Below, piece after piece: positions 6,234-8,888 of a stretch of 8,888 nucleotides of DNA. The notes under the pieces were generated by a model that searched no databases, was not told the DNA's origin, and was given only the letters and a program-made list of their open reading frames with translations. The position numbers and the translations under genes are program-made. Every line of letters starts with the position of its first letter. The first letter of the stretch is position 1. The stretch comes from Candidatus Latescibacterota bacterium (lineage in GTDB: Bacteria > Latescibacterota > 4484-107): assembly GCA_030613045.1 (NCBI GenBank), contig JAUWMS010000066.1, forward strand, positions 1 to 8,888, written 5' to 3'.

Positions 6234-7721
6234 ATGCCTTATCTCATTGGAATAGACATCGGCACTTCGAGCACGAAGAGCGTGCTGATGGACGAAGCGG
6301 GTGTGGTGTTGGCTGTGGCTCAGCAGGAAACCGGTATTAGCACGCCCCGACCGGGGTGGGCGGAGCAGGATCCCGAGACCTGGTGGCGCGCGACGTGCGG
6401 CACGCTGAAAAAGGTGCTGAGCGCGTCCAGAGTAGATCCGAAAACAATTGCCGGTGTGGGGCTGTCCGGGCAGATGCATGGAACCGTGCTTTTGGGCAAA
6501 GATCACCGTGTGCTCCGACCGGCCATCCTCTGGGCGGATGGCCGAAGCGCGGAGCAGTGCCGGAGAATTTATGAACGAGTCGGACCGGAACAATTGGCGC
6601 GATGGACCGCCAATCCGGTGGCCCCGGGATTTATGGCGGCCTCCCTGCTCTGGCTGAAGGAGCACGAACCGGAAATTTTTGAGAAGACGGCTGTGGCGCT
6701 GCTCCCCAAGGATTACGTACGATGGCGACTGACCGAATCCCTCGCTTCGGACGTGTCGGATGCGGCCGGCACCTTGCTCTTTGACGTGGCGCACCGGCGC
6801 TGGTCCGAAGAGCTTCTGAGGGCGCTGGACTTGCCCGATGGCCTCTTCCCGAAGGTGCTCGAATCGTCCCAAATCGCCGGAACCGTCGGACGAAAGGCAT
6901 CGGAACAGACGGGTCTGTCGGTCGGAACGCCCGTCGTCGCCGGAGCCGGGGATCAAGCCGCTGCGGCGGTCGGGAATGGGATCATCAAGCCGGGCACGAT
7001 GCTTTCGACCATTGGCACCGGAGGCCAGCTCTTTGCGCCGCTTTCGGGCCCGGTGTACGACCCCAAGCTCCGCACGCATACTTTTTGCCACGCGGTTCCG
7101 GATCGCTGGTTTATGATGGGCGCGATCCTCTCCGCCGGGCTTTCGCTGCGCTGGTTCCGGGATCGGATCGCGGGCAAGTCATACGAGCAGCTCTCCGGGG
7201 AGGCGGCTCGGGTTCCACCCGGCTCGGAGGGCTTGATCTTCCTGCCCTATCTCATCGGAGAACGCACCCCCTATATGGATCCGAAGGCCAGAGGCGTCTT
7301 TTTCGGACTCGGCCTGCATCATACCTTGGGCCACCTTGTCCGCGCCATTATGGAGGGCGTGGCGTTCGCACTTCGCGATGCCCTATTGATTTTCAGAGAA
7401 TTCGGCGTTCGGACCGACCGGATCGTCGTCTCCGGAGGGGGCGCACGAAGTCCCGTCTGGCGGCAGATTCAGGCGGATGTTTTCCGAAGCGAGGTGGCGC
7501 GCGTGCACGGGGAAGAACGAGCCGGCATCGGCGCGGCGATGTTGGCCGGGATTGGGACGGGCGTGTTCGAGAGTTTCGAGGACGCATGCCGAAAGGCCGT
7601 GCGCACTGAAGCGTGCACTCCCCCCATCGCGGCGAACGTGGAGCGCTACGACCGGCTGTACGACGTATTTCACGGATTGTATCCGAAACTGAAGGATGAT
7701 TTTGTCCGGCTGGATGCGTAA
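6234..7721 (+). CDS. xylB: Xylulokinase (FGGY carbohydrate kinase family)
   Basis: Predicted to phosphorylate D-xylulose to D-xylulose 5-phosphate with ATP in the cytoplasm, feeding the pentose phosphate pathway. The 495 residues are close to the usual XylB length. GIDIGTSSTKSVLMD (6-20) is the phosphate 1 loop with Asp8. GWAEQDPETWW (41-51) is typical of XylB. GLSGQMHG (76-83) carries the Gln-Met-His substrate motif of xylulokinases. WADGRS (100-105), SDVSDAAGT (172-180), AGAGDQAAAAVGNG (236-249, catalytic base Asp240), GTGG (261-264) and VSGGGARSPVWRQIQADVF (399-417, adenosine site) follow in family order. I chose the ATG at 6234 because GGGGGGAGAGGGAG (6220-6233) runs up to it. An in-frame ATG at 6210 and a TTG at 6195 lie in or at the edge of the nonamer repeat and lack a ribosome site. 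No xylose isomerase gene is adjacent. Another FGGY sugar specificity remains possible, but the QMHG motif argues for xylulose. Confidence 0.9.
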   Translation: MPYLIGIDIGTSSTKSVLMDEAGVVLAVAQQETGISTPRPGWAEQDPETWWRATCGTLKKVLSASRVDPKTIAGVGLSGQMHGTVLLGKDHRVLRPAILWADGRSAEQCRRIYERVGPEQLARWTANPVAPGFMAASLLWLKEHEPEIFEKTAVALLPKDYVRWRLTESLASDVSDAAGTLLFDVAHRRWSEELLRALDLPDGLFPKVLESSQIAGTVGRKASEQTGLSVGTPVVAGAGDQAAAAVGNGIIKPGTMLSTIGTGGQLFAPLSGPVYDPKLRTHTFCHAVPDRWFMMGAILSAGLSLRWFRDRIAGKSYEQLSGEAARVPPGSEGLIFLPYLIGERTPYMDPKARGVFFGLGLHHTLGHLVRAIMEGVAFALRDALLIFREFGVRTDRIVVSGGGARSPVWRQIQADVFRSEVARVHGEERAGIGAAMLAGIGTGVFESFEDACRKAVRTEACTPPIAANVERYDRLYDVFHGLYPKLKDDFVRLDA

Positions 7722-7761
7722 GGGCGCACCCAGTGCTCCCTCAAGTCTAAACTGACGAGTT

Positions 7762-7887
7762 GTCATTCTGAGCCGGAGCCCTTCACTGCGTTCAGGATAA
7801 ACTCCGCGGAGGCGAAGCATCTCGTTGTCCGCGGAACGCACGAGGAGCAAAACCGAGATTCTTCGTCGCTTCGCTCCTCAGAATGAC
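7762..7887. repeat. GTCATTCTGAG-ended inverted repeat element
   Basis: A 126-base element bounded by a perfect 11-bp inverted repeat, GTCATTCTGAG (7762-7772) and CTCAGAATGAC (7877-7887). Inside, GCGAAGCATCTCG (7813-7825) is partly complementary to CGAGATTCTTCGTCGC (7854-7869), and the 8-base palindrome TCCGCGGA occurs twice (7803-7810, 7828-7835). The reverse strand reads as the low-complexity peptide PERSEGLRLRMT, which I recall as a common artefact from this repeat type in environmental genomes. It has no coding capacity and no obvious target-site duplication, so it is a non-autonomous or structural repeat of unknown mechanism. Confidence 0.75.
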
Positions 7888-7916
7888 CGTCCGGCAAAAT
7901 GTACCTGACAGAACAC

Positions 7917-8041
7917 TAGCCTGAATTACTCATGAATTCGGAGGGGGAAACAGAATACTTTTTCCTACTAAGTTTTAAGAAAGCCTTGGGCAAAGCCCGG
8001 AGCCAGGCGTGGAGCCGCAGACTCGCGAATAATTCAGGCTA
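7917..8041. repeat. MITE-like element with 12-bp perfect terminal inverted repeats
   Basis: TAGCCTGAATTA (7917-7928) and TAATTCAGGCTA (8030-8041) are exact reverse complements 125 bases apart end to end, and partial matching continues several bases inward. The interior has no credible gene. Size and perfect ends resemble a miniature inverted-repeat element. No clear target-site duplication flanks it, and no transposase is in the window, so transposition is inference only. Confidence 0.65.
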
Positions 8042-8123
8042 TGTGTGCGCCGGATGCGGGCAGAACCACGGATTTGCCCTTATCATTTTTGTCCGTCACT
8101 TGAGCCAACGGCACGTGGATAAG

Positions 8124-8156
8124 ACCTCCGGGATCTTCGAGACCTCGGAGGTTTTT
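8124..8156 (+). terminator. Rho-independent terminator-like hairpin with T-run
   Basis: ACCTCCG (8124-8130) pairs with CGGAGGT (8146-8152). The stem continues inward with one mismatch and two wobbles to about 13 pairs around a TCG loop, and is followed by TTTTT and then CATTTT. On the + strand it could end a transcript that reads past xylB, or shield the response regulator gene from read-through. It shares ACCTCC...GGAGGT ends with the hairpin at 3901-3933. Confidence 0.68.
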
Positions 8157-8370
8157 CATTTTCAGTCGGGAGAACCCATAAAGTGGGCGGAGCCGCCGTG
8201 CACGTGGGGGGAAAAAGCTCGTTTTTTTGCGGGAAAGCGGTTAAGGTTTTTTGAACGGATGCCGAAATAAAGAACAGAAGAAAATGCGAAAAACACTGCC
8301 GCTACGGCCCGTCGTTTCTCACACCGCGCTCACGGATTTCCCCTCATCCTGTTTGTAGGAGTCCTTATAG

Positions 8371-8888
8371 ATGGAATCAGCGAAGATCCTCATCGTAGAT
8401 GACGAAGCCCAGATACGGAATGCCTTAGCCGAGCTATTTGAGGGGCAGGGGTATGAGGTTCGGGCTGCGGAGAATGCCATACGCGCGATGGGACTCCTCC
8501 GGGAAAGGGCCTCCGACGTGGTGGTCACGGATCTCAAGATGCCGAAGGTAAGCGGTTTAGAATTGCTTCAGTTTGTGAAGGCCCAGGATCCTTCAGCGGA
8601 AGTGATTGTCATCACCGGGTATGGCACGATCCCATCGGCCATTCAGGCGATGAAGGAGGGGGCCAGCGACTACTTGATCAAACCCGTTCGTCTCGACGAG
8701 TTGAGTGCACGGGTGAAAAGCTGTGTGGCCCGCCGCGCGCTTCTGAGGGAGAAGCGCCGTCTGTCGAGAATGGTGACCCTGGTAGATATCGGTCGGGCCA
8801 TCGCATCCAAGTTGGACATGGACGAGTTGTGCGAGAAGATTCTGGATACCCTTATCACTTCCTTGGGGGCGCAGCAAGGGTCTTTGAT
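8371..8888 (+). CDS. Response regulator with receiver and GAF domains (3' partial)
   Basis: Signal-transduction protein cut by the right edge; 172 codons are visible and the frame is still open. The receiver domain starts at once with AKILIVDDE (4-12; acidic pair Asp10/Asp11). It has the phosphoacceptor Asp54 in VVVTDLKMP (50-58), the switch Thr82 in VIVITGYGT (78-86) and Lys104 in DYLIKPV (100-106), so every residue needed for phosphotransfer is present. A basic helical linker (about 115-130) follows, then LVDIGRAIASKLDMDELCEKI (beginning at residue 135), the usual start of a GAF sensor domain. The output domain lies outside the window; HD-GYP, GGDEF, histidine kinase and sigma-54 types are all possible. 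The ATG at 8371 has AGGAG (8357-8361) nine bases upstream. No partner histidine kinase lies upstream in the window. Confidence 0.9.
   Translation, partial: MESAKILIVDDEAQIRNALAELFEGQGYEVRAAENAIRAMGLLRERASDVVVTDLKMPKVSGLELLQFVKAQDPSAEVIVITGYGTIPSAIQAMKEGASDYLIKPVRLDELSARVKSCVARRALLREKRRLSRMVTLVDIGRAIASKLDMDELCEKILDTLITSLGAQQGSL

Larger units (their letters stand above)
7722..8370. other. Gene-free stretch rich in repeats
   Basis: No convincing gene is visible on either strand between xylB and the response regulator. The stretch holds two inverted-repeat elements (7762-7887 and 7917-8041), a terminator-like hairpin (8124-8156) and the leader of the next gene. One 112-codon open frame (7932-8270) runs through the second repeat and the hairpin and has no recognisable domain, so I treat it as chance. 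The last 110 bases should contain the promoter of the response regulator gene, but I see no clear -35/-10 pair. Confidence 0.7.

Noticed and set aside
7932..8270. A 112-codon open frame on the + strand after xylB
   Set aside because: It lies across the MITE-like repeat and the terminator-like hairpin, has no recognisable domain and has an unbalanced composition. The CAGCGQNH stretch looked like a zinc motif, but there is no second cysteine pair.

Overview
The window is a moderately GC-rich stretch of bacterial chromosome in which all seven recognisable genes lie on the + strand. It looks like an uncultivated environmental bacterium. The gene mix (Gfo/Idh/MocA oxidoreductase, FGGY sugar kinase, membrane-anchored VWA protein with a GATase1-like domain) and the intergenic repeats would suit the PVC/FCB groups or related candidate phyla. 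That placement is inference from gene families only; there is no rRNA or other phylogenetic marker here.

Layout: (1) 2-673, the C-terminal half of an MFS transporter cut by the left edge; (2) 848-1354, a small FMN nitroreductase; (3) 1577-2596, a PLP-dependent threonine aldolase; (4) 2725-3732, a Gfo/Idh/MocA dehydrogenase; (5) 3960-6119, a 719-residue membrane protein with VWA, GATase1-like and macroglobulin-like regions; (6) 6234-7721, xylulokinase; (7) 7722-8370, a 649-base gene-free stretch with two repeat elements and a terminator-like hairpin; (8) 8371-8888, the start of a response regulator with a GAF domain, cut by the right edge.

The genes are separated by roughly 110-650 bases and most have their own Shine-Dalgarno sequence. 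I therefore read them as mostly independent units rather than one operon. The loose theme is carbon and amino-acid catabolism: sugar phosphorylation, a sugar- or polyol-type dehydrogenase and threonine cleavage. An envelope protein and a signalling protein of unknown output are also present. No defence system, CRISPR array, insertion-sequence transposase, rRNA or tRNA was seen.

The most unusual part is the DNA between the genes. From gene 2 onward every gap carries at least one strong palindromic element, and at least five sequence types are present. Three of them are built from 9-base units arranged as tandem units, a spacer, then complementary tandem units. Two copies of one such type flank the dehydrogenase gene. 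Several misleading open frames and false upstream start codons come from reading through these repeats.
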